Shown piece by piece: positions 27,359 to 35,455 of a DNA stretch of 64,000 bases. The stretch comes from 0-14-3-00-41-53 sp041500225 (GTDB taxonomy: Bacteria > Nitrospirota > Thermodesulfovibrionia > Thermodesulfovibrionales > SM23-35): NCBI GenBank assembly GCA_041500225.1, contig JBGQLV010000004.1, forward strand, positions 18,434-82,433, given 5' to 3'. The notes beneath the pieces are model-generated. The model saw only the letters and a program-made list of their open reading frames with translations, was not told the DNA's origin and searched no databases. A program made the translations under genes and the position numbers. Every line of letters starts with the position of its first letter. Within the stretch, counting starts at the first letter, position 1.

Positions 27359-27438
27359 CATTGCGAGCTGCAGGCGAAGCAATCTCTTAAGTGAATCAGA
27401 TTGCTTCGTCGTCCGTCTTTGGCAGACTCCTCGCAATG
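27359..27438. repeat. MITE-like palindromic repeat (CATTGCGAG...CTCGCAATG)
   Basis: Perfect 9-bp outer inverted repeats enclose a second inverted pair (GAAGCAATCT...AGATTGCTTC). The sequence resembles the widespread non-coding repeats with GAAGCAATCT cores seen in many environmental genomes. About 80 bp, no ORF. Confidence 0.8.
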
Positions 27439-27749
27439 ACATTTGAAAAAGAATCGTTCAATTTAGGTAAGAGTTAGTCCTCTTTAGAGGCAACCAAGAT
27501 TTTTAGATGAGGCAATGATCCAATTTCGTGTAGATTTTTGATGAGGCAATTCGAAGACTTGAAAAAGAAGAGCAAGAACACTATAATGTCTTTGTAATAC
27601 CTATTTCTTTCTCTCAGATGCAGGAAGTTGGTTTATGTGGGAAGAGCACAGCATAGTTGATGGAGGTACTCCCTGGGCATAACACAGTTAAAAGTTCTAA
27701 AAACATTTAACTGTTAACCTTATCCATTATTCATTAAAGGAGGTCTCTT
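27439..27749. other. gene-free stretch with a possible coding remnant
   Basis: No complete gene. A near-direct repeat (AGATTTTTAGATGAGGCAAT at about 27497 and AGATTTTTGATGAGGCAATT at about 27531) precedes a 38-codon open stretch (begins DEAIRRLEKEEQEHYNVF) without a start codon or ribosome site. It may be a decayed gene fragment. Confidence 0.4.
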
Positions 27750-28028
27750 ATGGGTTATACAATGAATGATCTGAAAAATAAGATCCTCGAGATGTATCCT
27801 GAAATTTCAAGATATGCTATCGATGTCAGTCTTGAGTTCAGTGATCCGAAGAATGCCTATATTGTACATTTCAAGCATGAGAGAGGCAAGGATAAACATG
27901 AGCTTACGACACATCTCGAAAAGAAGGATGCCGATGATTGCATGAATAATATCAAATGCGTTTATCTCGGTGTTCAGGTTGCCCAATTCATAAAGAATTT
28001 TGAACTTCAGGAGAAAGAGCTGCAATAA
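27750..28028 (+). CDS. small soluble unknown protein
   Basis: 92 aa, charged, no membrane segment. It starts MGYTMNDLKNKILEMYPEIS; one Cys in DDCMNNIKC and a second two residues before VYLG. A strong Shine-Dalgarno (AAAGGAGG) precedes the ATG, so it is probably expressed. It stands alone among repeats. No family recognised. Confidence 0.65.
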   Translation: MGYTMNDLKNKILEMYPEISRYAIDVSLEFSDPKNAYIVHFKHERGKDKHELTTHLEKKDADDCMNNIKCVYLGVQVAQFIKNFELQEKELQ

Positions 28029-28659
28029 TAAAGTAGGCGTGCTTTAAAGCACCCTTATCTCATTATATTCATGAATAACTAATAACTCATGAGATTTAGC
28101 AGAGCTGCCTACAGTCGTAGTAACCATCTTTGATAACACATTTAAGCTTATTTAATCCAGAGAGAGTCATTAAGATCTTTATAGGAAAAAAGAAAATTTT
28201 TGGAAGCTCAGAATTTTCAATAAAACCAATAATGCCCCTTATAGCCAATTTCGTGTATCTTTTTCCCAGTTAACGAAATTTTGATTCATGGAAATCTTAT
28301 AAGATAAATACCTACAAGCAAAGTATCAAAATCCTACAAAAAAATCAGAATTTTACCGATATTTTTTAATCATTCTCTGTTGTATAATACAATAAAACAT
28401 TTAAAGGAGGTTAAGAAATAGTAAGGGAGGTGAGAAGAAAGATTACTTCGGTTTTAGTTTGTACTTTTAAAAAATTTTAACATAATGAAGAAGACTCTCG
28501 ATGAAATTGAAATATTTTTACATCCTTAAGGTGGAATTTTCAGACGATGCAATCACTGAAAGAGAGATAGCGTATTTTTGAAAATAAGATTCTCTTTTAT
28601 GACTTCCCGGTGAAAAAGGTTGTCAATCTTAAAAATGAACGGGCAAAGACTTTTAGCCC
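28029..28659. other. gene-free stretch with orphan expression signals and coding remnants
   Basis: TATAAT at 28383-28388 is followed by two ribosome-site-like runs (AAAGGAGG and AAGGGAGGTGA) but by no intact ORF. Two short open stretches (MKKTLDEIEIFLHP, then KVEFSDDAITEREIAYF in another frame) look like pieces of one broken gene. The motif CCAATTTCGTGTA at about 28248 also occurs near 27512. The first 200 bp show nothing. Confidence 0.4.
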
Positions 28660-29688
28660 CTATATCTTATGAGCATATTTGATGGCTCTGTCCTTATCAT
28701 GATATGCAATATGAGGCATCCCATCTGTATCTATGGTAAGGGAAGTATACTGTACTGTGGTAGCATCAGAGTCAACGAGTTCAAAGCTCCAGATACCTTG
28801 GATATTCTTTGCTACTTTCAGTCTCCTCCCGGCCGAATAACTTATGTAGATATTGGAATGTGGATCTACCCCTATGGAATTAAACTGCCCTACAATATCT
28901 GCAGTCTCAACGATTTCGACTTTCCATTCACCTCCAACCTTTTTCGCAAGCCAAAGGTCAGGTTTAGTTAGTTTTTTATCAATTGTATAACTTATGTAAG
29001 GATTCCCCTCTTTATCAAGGGAAAGGGAGGTGAAGTCGCTCACATATCCATTGTCATCTACAACTTCGATCTTCCAGTTATCACTTTCTTTAATTGCATA
29101 TTTTAAGAAACCGTTATCACTGTCTATGTAACTGATTTGAATACGACCGCCGGAATCCACCTTGACAGAAGAAAATCCTCCGACAGCATTCGATTGATTC
29201 TGTCCGTCATCTACTATCTCTATTTTCCATTGATCCCTATCCTTAACAGCAAGCTTAAGATAACCTTTATTAAAATTATAATAGCTGATATAGACCCTTT
29301 CCAGACTATCAACAAATATTGAGGTATCAATACTTGCGAATGGCTCGTTATCTACTACATCAATTGTCCATCTGCTTCCATCAAATACTGCCATTTTTAA
29401 TTGATTTTTCCCCTGATCCCTGTAGCTGATATAAATTTTTCCTCCTTCACATTTTGCTAATGATAGAAATTGACCTACATTTCCTTCCTGATCTACCGTT
29501 TCTATAATCCAGCCTTTAGGGCCGCTTCTTGCATGTTTTAGATCGCCATTGAGATAATCATAGTAGGCTATATGAACCTTCTCTTTTGACTCAAGAACAA
29601 GGGATACATATTTTCCAACATCCCCTTTCTCCACCGTTTCAATGATCCATTTATCCTTAGATCCTGTATCATTCGTTGAGAAATCCAT
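28660..29688 (-). CDS. seven-repeat beta-propeller-like protein
   Basis: 342 aa made almost entirely of seven repeats of 43-51 residues. Each begins W-x-x-E/D-x-V (WIIETVEKG, WIIETVDQE, WTIDVVDNE, WKIEIVDDG, WKIEVVDDN, WKVEIVETA, WSFELVDSD) and has a central I/H-ISY or IAY strand. Seven blades would close a propeller. There is no signal peptide, so it is probably cytoplasmic. Ligand unknown; such proteins usually mediate binding. AGGGGG precedes the start. It stands alone, opposite to its neighbours. Confidence 0.7.
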   Translation of the reverse strand: MDFSTNDTGSKDKWIIETVEKGDVGKYVSLVLESKEKVHIAYYDYLNGDLKHARSGPKGWIIETVDQEGNVGQFLSLAKCEGGKIYISYRDQGKNQLKMAVFDGSRWTIDVVDNEPFASIDTSIFVDSLERVYISYYNFNKGYLKLAVKDRDQWKIEIVDDGQNQSNAVGGFSSVKVDSGGRIQISYIDSDNGFLKYAIKESDNWKIEVVDDNGYVSDFTSLSLDKEGNPYISYTIDKKLTKPDLWLAKKVGGEWKVEIVETADIVGQFNSIGVDPHSNIYISYSAGRRLKVAKNIQGIWSFELVDSDATTVQYTSLTIDTDGMPHIAYHDKDRAIKYAHKI

Positions 29689-30013
29689 TGTTTCAACCCC
29701 CTATCCTTCTATTTCATCATTTTCGTCTATTCTGATATTATTAACAAATATCTTCGCCCTTTCTATAGTATTTTACGTCAATTAAAGACATAGACCATTT
29801 TATGAAGATTTTCTTAGTGGTCAACATTTAGAGAGAAGGTTTACTTTTTTCTTTTTTCATCTGGCTGTCTTTGGGAATAGAATCGTATCTGGAAAAGCGT
29901 CTTTAAATTGTTATTATGAACATTTAATGTTTATATGTTATATTAGTATAGAAATTTAAGTTGCTGATTTTACATTCAATAACTTTAAAGATTAAGACAG
30001 AAAGGATTAAACC
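29689..30013. other. AT-rich spacer between the divergent propeller and YkgJ genes
   Basis: 325 bp with no ORF of note. An AT-rich segment with a small inverted repeat (AACATTTAATGTT at about 29929) lies 60-90 bp before the YkgJ start and could hold its promoter, but no convincing -35/-10 pair was found. Confidence 0.4.
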
Positions 30014-30823
30014 ATGTTACTGGGTACAAAGTTTGTAGAACCTATTGAGCGCACATTGGATTCTAAATTCAAGTTCAGGTGTCATAAAGATATCAGTTGC
30101 TTTAATAAATGCTGTAAACTTACAAATATACTCCTTACCCCTTATGACATCCTAAGGATGAAAAAGAGGCTGGGAATTTCTTCAGGAGAGTTCCTTGAGA
30201 AATTCGCTTACACTCACATTGATGAGAAGTCCTCACATCCTTATGCAGTGCTTAAGATGATGGATGATAGTGAAAGGAAATGTCTTTTTGTGACACCTGA
30301 GGGCTGCAGTATTTATGAAGACCGGCCTACTAACTGTCGATATTATCCTGTCGGTCAAGGGCTCATGGTAAAGCAATCAGAGAAAGGGCAAGTAAATGAG
30401 GGATTCTACTTCTTTATCAGGGAACCGAATTGTCTCGGCTTTCAGGAAGACAAAGAGTGGACCATTGAGACATGGAGGATTGACCAGGGAGTTGACCTCT
30501 ATGATGAAATGAACAGAGAGTGGAAGGAGATTCAGTTGAGGAGGGACAATCCGGGTCAACCCAAGCTCGACGAGAAGAAGCAGTCCCTGATGTATATGGC
30601 AAGTTATGATTTAGACAAATTTAGAATATTTGTTTCGGAAAGCAAATTTCTCGATATCCTCGATATTGATAAGGAAGAAGTCGAGAAGATAAAGGCTGAC
30701 GAGATTGCGCTGATGAAGTTCGGATTCAAATACTTAAAGTATGTTCTGATGCTTGAGGAAACATTGAAGGTGAAGGAAGAATATAGAAAGGGAAAGCATC
30801 CGCCCGAGGCGGAAGGTTCTTAG
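30014..30823 (+). CDS. YkgJ-family cysteine cluster protein, copy 2
   Basis: 269 aa, clearly paralogous to the protein at 25949-26731: FRCHKDISCFNKCC, the shared LLTPYDILRMKK...SSGEFLEK segment, CLFV, CSIYEDRPTNCRYYP and NCLG. Eight cysteines are conserved between the two. The C-terminal third is helical and charged. It is followed after 29 bp by the HsdR-N-like gene, probably in one transcript. Function unknown; metal-cluster binding is inferred. Confidence 0.8.
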   Translation: MLLGTKFVEPIERTLDSKFKFRCHKDISCFNKCCKLTNILLTPYDILRMKKRLGISSGEFLEKFAYTHIDEKSSHPYAVLKMMDDSERKCLFVTPEGCSIYEDRPTNCRYYPVGQGLMVKQSEKGQVNEGFYFFIREPNCLGFQEDKEWTIETWRIDQGVDLYDEMNREWKEIQLRRDNPGQPKLDEKKQSLMYMASYDLDKFRIFVSESKFLDILDIDKEEVEKIKADEIALMKFGFKYLKYVLMLEETLKVKEEYRKGKHPPEAEGS

Positions 30824-30852
30824 AGTTAATTTATATTCGACGGAGGCATCAG

Positions 30853-31395
30853 ATGGCTGAGAGATGTGTAATTGGAACTGAGGAAAGAATTATTGACTTT
30901 ATAACCGGGCAGCTATTCATTGATACTGATGATGAAAGGATCAGACAGAAGATAGAGCGGCTTCTAATTGAAGAGAAAGGTTATTCAAAAAAGGATATTG
31001 AAGTTGACAGGGAATTCGAGATTGTTATAGGTGAAGAAATAAACAGATCAAAGGTTGACCTTATTGTAAGTGTTGAAGAAAAAATTTTCATGATTATAAA
31101 ATGTGCTCGTGGTTCATTGATCTCGAGGGAGAGGGAGGTTCTGTCTTGTGCAAGGATCCTTGATACTTATATAATCCCTTTTGCTGTTGTCACCAATGGA
31201 GAGGATGCCGAAGTTCTGGACACTATATCTGGTGAAGTAATTAGCTGTGGTTTAGGAGCGATACCCTCAAAGAATCAAGTATTAGAAGCCCTCGGAAGAA
31301 TTGAATTCAAGAGACTTCCAGAAAAAAGGATTGAGAAGGAAAAGAGAATCTTTTTAGCATTTGATGCATTCAAATGTCCCTCAGAATGTGATTAG
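30853..31395 (+). CDS. orphan HsdR-N-like nuclease-fold protein
   Basis: 180 aa resembling the N-terminal domain of type I restriction subunit R: an N-terminal helical part with EERIIDFI, then KKDIEVDREFEIVIG and SKVDLIVSVEEKIFMIIKCARGSL, which fits a D...x-x-K PD-(D/E)xK core with E/I in place of the usual residue before K. No helicase domain and no hsdM or hsdS nearby. Good ribosome site (GGAGG). It might bind DNA without cutting; activity is unknown. Confidence 0.65.
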   Translation: MAERCVIGTEERIIDFITGQLFIDTDDERIRQKIERLLIEEKGYSKKDIEVDREFEIVIGEEINRSKVDLIVSVEEKIFMIIKCARGSLISREREVLSCARILDTYIIPFAVVTNGEDAEVLDTISGEVISCGLGAIPSKNQVLEALGRIEFKRLPEKRIEKEKRIFLAFDAFKCPSECD

Positions 31396-31490
31396 GGGTG
31401 TTTTATTTTAGGCCCTTCTGGTTGTAAGCACTTATTCATCTTCTTCCCGCAATGTGGACAATCGGGTATATCTTTACTATTGCTTTCCAT
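31392..31490 (-). CDS. tiny zinc-ribbon-like protein
   Basis: 32 aa ORF with CPHCGKKMNKC, half a zinc ribbon, in an otherwise polar chain. AAGG precedes the ATG. Its stop codon overlaps the end of the convergent HsdR-N-like gene by 4 bp. Too short for family assignment; real expression is uncertain. Confidence 0.4.
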   Translation of the reverse strand: MESNSKDIPDCPHCGKKMNKCLQPEGPKIKHP

Positions 31491-31622
31491 ATCCGACCTT
31501 CTGAGATCGATTTAAAGTGATTTGATACAATTTTTTTTAAAATACATGGAAAGTTTACAATATAAAATATATTATTTATAACTCAAAAATCAAGATTCCC
31601 TATATAATTTATTTTACTATTG

Positions 31623-31754
31623 AGGTTCTTGCAAAAGTCTCAAATGGGCACCCTCCCCAACCCCTCCCGTCAAGGGAGGGGCTTATTTATCAACCCTTTC
31701 CCCTGGTGGGAGAGGGCAAGGGTGAGGGGGTTGATGGAGTTTTGCAAGAGCCTC
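31623..31754. mobile_element. MITE-like element with 15-bp terminal inverted repeats
   Basis: Ends GAGGTTCTTGCAAAA and TTTTGCAAGAGCCTC match as inverted repeats at 14 of 15 positions. The 132-bp interior holds two hairpins rich in C and G runs (CCCCTCCCGTCAAGGGAGGGG and a second around GGTGGGAGAGGGCAAGGGTG) and no ORF. It lies 200 bp upstream of qmoA. The rest of the 31491-31952 gap is AT-rich and gene-free. Confidence 0.7.
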
Positions 31755-31797
31755 TATTAATATATTTTATTAATATATTTTATGGCTCTATTTTTTA

Positions 31798-31826
31798 TTG
31801 ACAAAAACATATGTTTTGTATTTAAC
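31798..31826 (+). promoter_or_regulatory. probable qmo promoter with palindromic spacer
   Basis: -35 TTGACA (31798-31803), 17-bp spacer, -10 TTTAAC (31821-31826). The spacer contains the perfect 14-bp palindrome AAAACATATGTTTT, a plausible operator. The predicted transcript leader to qmoA would be about 120 bases. Confidence 0.5.
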
Positions 31827-31952
31827 TAATACGCCTGAATATCTTCACAGAATATAAATGAACGTGCAATTAAATTATGCTATAACGTCATTTGGGATGT
31901 TCGAAATTTTTTTATATGCCTTGAGCATATAACCATTATATGGAGGGATACT

Positions 31953-33206
31953 ATGGCAGCGGAGAAAACAAAAAGTATATTAGTTGTAGGCGGTGGAATC
32001 AGTGGAATAACCGCCGCAGTGGAGGCAGCCGAGGTAGGGTATGAAGTCACCCTTATCGAGAAGAATCCATACCTTGGTGGAAGGGTAACCCAGCTCAACA
32101 AATACTTCCCAAAGTTATGCCCACCAAATTGCGGGCTTGAGATTAATTTCAGAAGGATTAAAAATAATCCGAGAGTAAAAATTTACACCTTAGCAGAGGT
32201 AGAAAAGATCTCTGGCTCCGAGGGTGACTTTGATGTAACGGTAAAACTGAATCCCCGCTATGTAAACGAAAATTGTACAGCCTGTAAAGCCTGCGTCGAG
32301 GTATGCCCGGTTGAGAGGCCAAACGATTTCAATTTCGGTATGGATAAAACAAAAGCCATTTATCTTCCTCAAGACTTTGCCTTTCCATTGAGATATGTTA
32401 TTGACGATAAGTACTGCAAGAAAGCAGAATGTGCTAAGTGTGTAGAGGCTTGCACATATAAGGCTATTGACCTCAATATGAAGGCTCAGAGCCTTTCATT
32501 AAAGGTAGGCTCTATTGTTTGGGCTACGGGTTGGAACCCTTATGATGCCACGAAAATTGATAATCTTGGATTTGGGAAGTATCAAAACGTCATAACAAAT
32601 ATGATGATGGAGAGGCTTGCCTCTCAAAATGGCCCTACTAAAGGTAAAATCCTTCGTCCCTCTGATGGAAAAGAGCCCTCAAGGATAGTCTTTGTCCAGT
32701 GTGCCGGCTCCAGAGATGAAAATCACCTTTCATACTGCTCCTATGTGTGCTGCCTTGCCTCTATGAAACAGGCTACCTACATACGGGAGCAATATCCTGA
32801 GGCAGAGATATTCGTATTTTATATAGATATTCGTACACCAGCAAGGGCTGAAAGGGTCTACCTCAGGGCACAGAAGGATGAAAAGATAAAGTTTATTAAA
32901 GGTAAGGTTGCCAAGATAGAGGAAGATCCTGCCACAAAGGACCTTACAGTTACCGCAGAGGATACCCTAACATTACAGAAGATTCATGAGAAGGTTAATC
33001 TTGTTGTCCTTGCCACTGGTATGGCTCCCACCACTCAACAATGGAAAGTTCCTGCAAACATATCCTATGATTCAGACGGTTTTATTTTATCTAATGCTGG
33101 TATGTATGCTGCTGGTTGTGCCTTAAAGCCTATAGATGTCTACTCATCTGTCCAGACTGCTACAGCGGCAGCCCTTAAGACTATTCAATCTTTGGTGAGG
33201 AGGTAA
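31953..33206 (+). CDS. qmoA: quinone-interacting oxidoreductase subunit QmoA
   Basis: 417 aa HdrA-like flavoprotein: an N-terminal FAD fold (VVGGGISGITAAVEAAEVGY), then two cysteine groups (CTACKACVEVCP and CKKAECAKCVEAC) likely to bind Fe-S clusters, and a closing FAD segment (AAGCALKPIDVYSSVQTATA). Part of the Qmo complex, which carries electrons between menaquinone and AprBA. GGAGGG precedes the ATG; qmoB follows after 3 bp. Confidence 0.93.
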   Translation: MAAEKTKSILVVGGGISGITAAVEAAEVGYEVTLIEKNPYLGGRVTQLNKYFPKLCPPNCGLEINFRRIKNNPRVKIYTLAEVEKISGSEGDFDVTVKLNPRYVNENCTACKACVEVCPVERPNDFNFGMDKTKAIYLPQDFAFPLRYVIDDKYCKKAECAKCVEACTYKAIDLNMKAQSLSLKVGSIVWATGWNPYDATKIDNLGFGKYQNVITNMMMERLASQNGPTKGKILRPSDGKEPSRIVFVQCAGSRDENHLSYCSYVCCLASMKQATYIREQYPEAEIFVFYIDIRTPARAERVYLRAQKDEKIKFIKGKVAKIEEDPATKDLTVTAEDTLTLQKIHEKVNLVVLATGMAPTTQQWKVPANISYDSDGFILSNAGMYAAGCALKPIDVYSSVQTATAAALKTIQSLVRR

Positions 33207-33209
33207 ATC

Positions 33210-35414
33210 ATGGAGAAAAAGATAGGAGTTTATATCTGCACAGATTGCGAGATCGGGAAGGCTCTCGATATAGAACAATTAGGGAAGGTTGCTACCAAGA
33301 TGAAGGCCCCTGTTGTCAAGACCCATCCATCTCTATGTCAGAAAGAAGGTGTCGATTTCATCAAAAAGGACATGGCTACAGAGGGCGTAAATGCAGTTAT
33401 AATTGCTGCCTGCTCACCACGTGTAAATTACGATGTCTTTGATCTGGGTATACCACTTGTGGAAAGGGTAAACCTGAGGGAGGGAGTTGTCTGGTCACAT
33501 CCACCAAACGATGAAGACACTCAGATGATGGCAGAAGACTATGTAAGGATGGGAATCCTGAAAATGCAGAAGATGGAGGCCCCAGAACCTTACAAGGTAG
33601 AGGATCTCTGCAAAAACGTGCTGGTTGTTGGCGGTGGCCTTGCCGGGATTACCGCTGCCAATGAGGCAGCCAAGGCAGGTTATGATGTCTACCTGGTGGA
33701 AAAGGGTGATTCCCTCGGAGGATGGATGTCCAAGCTTTATAAGCAGACACCAACAAAACCTCCTTATACAGACCTTGAAGAGCCATTAATTAATAACTTG
33801 ATAAAAGAGATTCAACAAAATCCAAAGATTAAGATTTACACCTCATCATTAATTGAGAAGATAGATGGTGCCCCGGGTTTGTATGATGTCACTATCAAAC
33901 AAAATGGTAATCTCGAGACTTTTAGGGCTGGTGCTATAGTTTCAGCTTCTGGCACCATACCATATGATGCAACAAAGATTGATCATCTCGGTTTTGGAAA
34001 ATATCCCAATGTAATAACCAACTATATGATGGAGGAATTGGCCTCAAAGGGAACAATCGTTCGCCCCTCTGATGGTAAACCCGTGGCAAGCGTTGCCTTC
34101 GTGCTATGTGCAGGACAAAGGGATGAGAATTATCTGCCTTATTGTTCAGCAACCTGCTGCATGGAGTCTCTAAAACAGGCGAAATATGTAAGGAATCAAG
34201 ACCCTGAAGCAAAGGTTTATATATTCTATAGAGACATGAGGACCCCCGGACATTATGAGTACTTCTACAAGAGTATGCAGAATGATCCAGGGGTATTTTT
34301 GACAAAAGGTGATGTTAAAGGTGTCTCGGAGGATGGAAATAAAAATCTCATAGTTGATGCGGAAAATACCCTGATAGGTGAAAAGATCCAGGTGAATGCT
34401 GACCTTGTTGTCTTGGCAACAGGCATGGTCCCAGTATCTGCGCTCGGTGAGGAAATACTGCCACCAGGGGTAAAACCAGGAGACGAATTTATTCCTTATG
34501 TTATGATCGAAACAGATATACTAAACCTTGGGTACAGGCAGGGAGGGGAGCTACCTTCTTTGGCTTACGGATACCCTGACTCCAACTTTATCTGTTTCCC
34601 ATATGAAACTCGAAGAACAGGTGTTTACGCTGCTGGTCCTGGGAGGGCGCCTATGGATATACCTTCTATTATTGAAGATGCCACTGGGGCAGCCCTTAAG
34701 GCAATTCAGTGTATTGAGATGACAGGCAGGGGGGAGGCAGTGCATCCAAGGGCTGGAGATATATCTTATGCAGACTTCTTTATGCAAAAATGTACCCAGT
34801 GCAAGAGATGTACAGAGGAGTGTCCATTCGGCGCTATCAATGAAGATGAAAAGGGAAACCCACTTTACAATCCAACCCGCTGCAGAAGATGTGCAGTCTG
34901 TCTGGGTGCATGTCCAGAGAGGATTATCAGCTTTAAGAACTACTCTGTTGACATGATAGGTAATATGGTCAAGAATATTGAGGTCCCTGAAGAAGAAGAA
35001 GAGAAGCCGAGGGCTATAGTCTTCGCCTGTGAGAATGATGCCTATCCAGCGCTGGATATGGCTGGAATCAGCCGCCTTCAGTATACCCCATTTGTAAGGG
35101 TTGTTCCTTTGAGATGTATAGGTTCAATGAACCTGGTATGGGTGGCAGATGCCCTTTCAAAGGGTATTGACGGGATACTCCTCCTTGGATGTCAATATGG
35201 CGAGGATTACCAGTGCCATATGGCAACAGGAAGCCACCTTGCTAAAATCAGATTGTCAAAGGTCGCCGAAACACTGGACAGGTTAAAGCTTGAGTCTGGA
35301 AGGGTTCAAATGGAACAGATATCTATCTCAGAATATTACAAAGTACCAGAGGTATTAGACAGCTTTTTGGAAAAATTGAAGGGGTTCGGTCCTAACCCAT
35401 ATAAAGGATACTAA
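33210..35414 (+). CDS. qmoB: quinone-interacting oxidoreductase subunit QmoB
   Basis: 734 aa, longer HdrA-like flavoprotein. Main FAD fold VVGGGLAGITAANEAAKAGY near residue 135, a C-terminal 2[4Fe-4S] ferredoxin part (CTQCKRCTEECP and CRRCAVCLGACP, about 525-575), and a final MvhD/FlpD-like domain with further cysteines. This layout is typical of QmoB. It lies between qmoA and qmoC in one operon. Confidence 0.93.
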   Translation: MEKKIGVYICTDCEIGKALDIEQLGKVATKMKAPVVKTHPSLCQKEGVDFIKKDMATEGVNAVIIAACSPRVNYDVFDLGIPLVERVNLREGVVWSHPPNDEDTQMMAEDYVRMGILKMQKMEAPEPYKVEDLCKNVLVVGGGLAGITAANEAAKAGYDVYLVEKGDSLGGWMSKLYKQTPTKPPYTDLEEPLINNLIKEIQQNPKIKIYTSSLIEKIDGAPGLYDVTIKQNGNLETFRAGAIVSASGTIPYDATKIDHLGFGKYPNVITNYMMEELASKGTIVRPSDGKPVASVAFVLCAGQRDENYLPYCSATCCMESLKQAKYVRNQDPEAKVYIFYRDMRTPGHYEYFYKSMQNDPGVFLTKGDVKGVSEDGNKNLIVDAENTLIGEKIQVNADLVVLATGMVPVSALGEEILPPGVKPGDEFIPYVMIETDILNLGYRQGGELPSLAYGYPDSNFICFPYETRRTGVYAAGPGRAPMDIPSIIEDATGAALKAIQCIEMTGRGEAVHPRAGDISYADFFMQKCTQCKRCTEECPFGAINEDEKGNPLYNPTRCRRCAVCLGACPERIISFKNYSVDMIGNMVKNIEVPEEEEEKPRAIVFACENDAYPALDMAGISRLQYTPFVRVVPLRCIGSMNLVWVADALSKGIDGILLLGCQYGEDYQCHMATGSHLAKIRLSKVAETLDRLKLESGRVQMEQISISEYYKVPEVLDSFLEKLKGFGPNPYKGY

Positions 35415-35455
35415 AAGAGTGTCAGTGATCACTAATGAATTTAGGAGGTAAAAGG

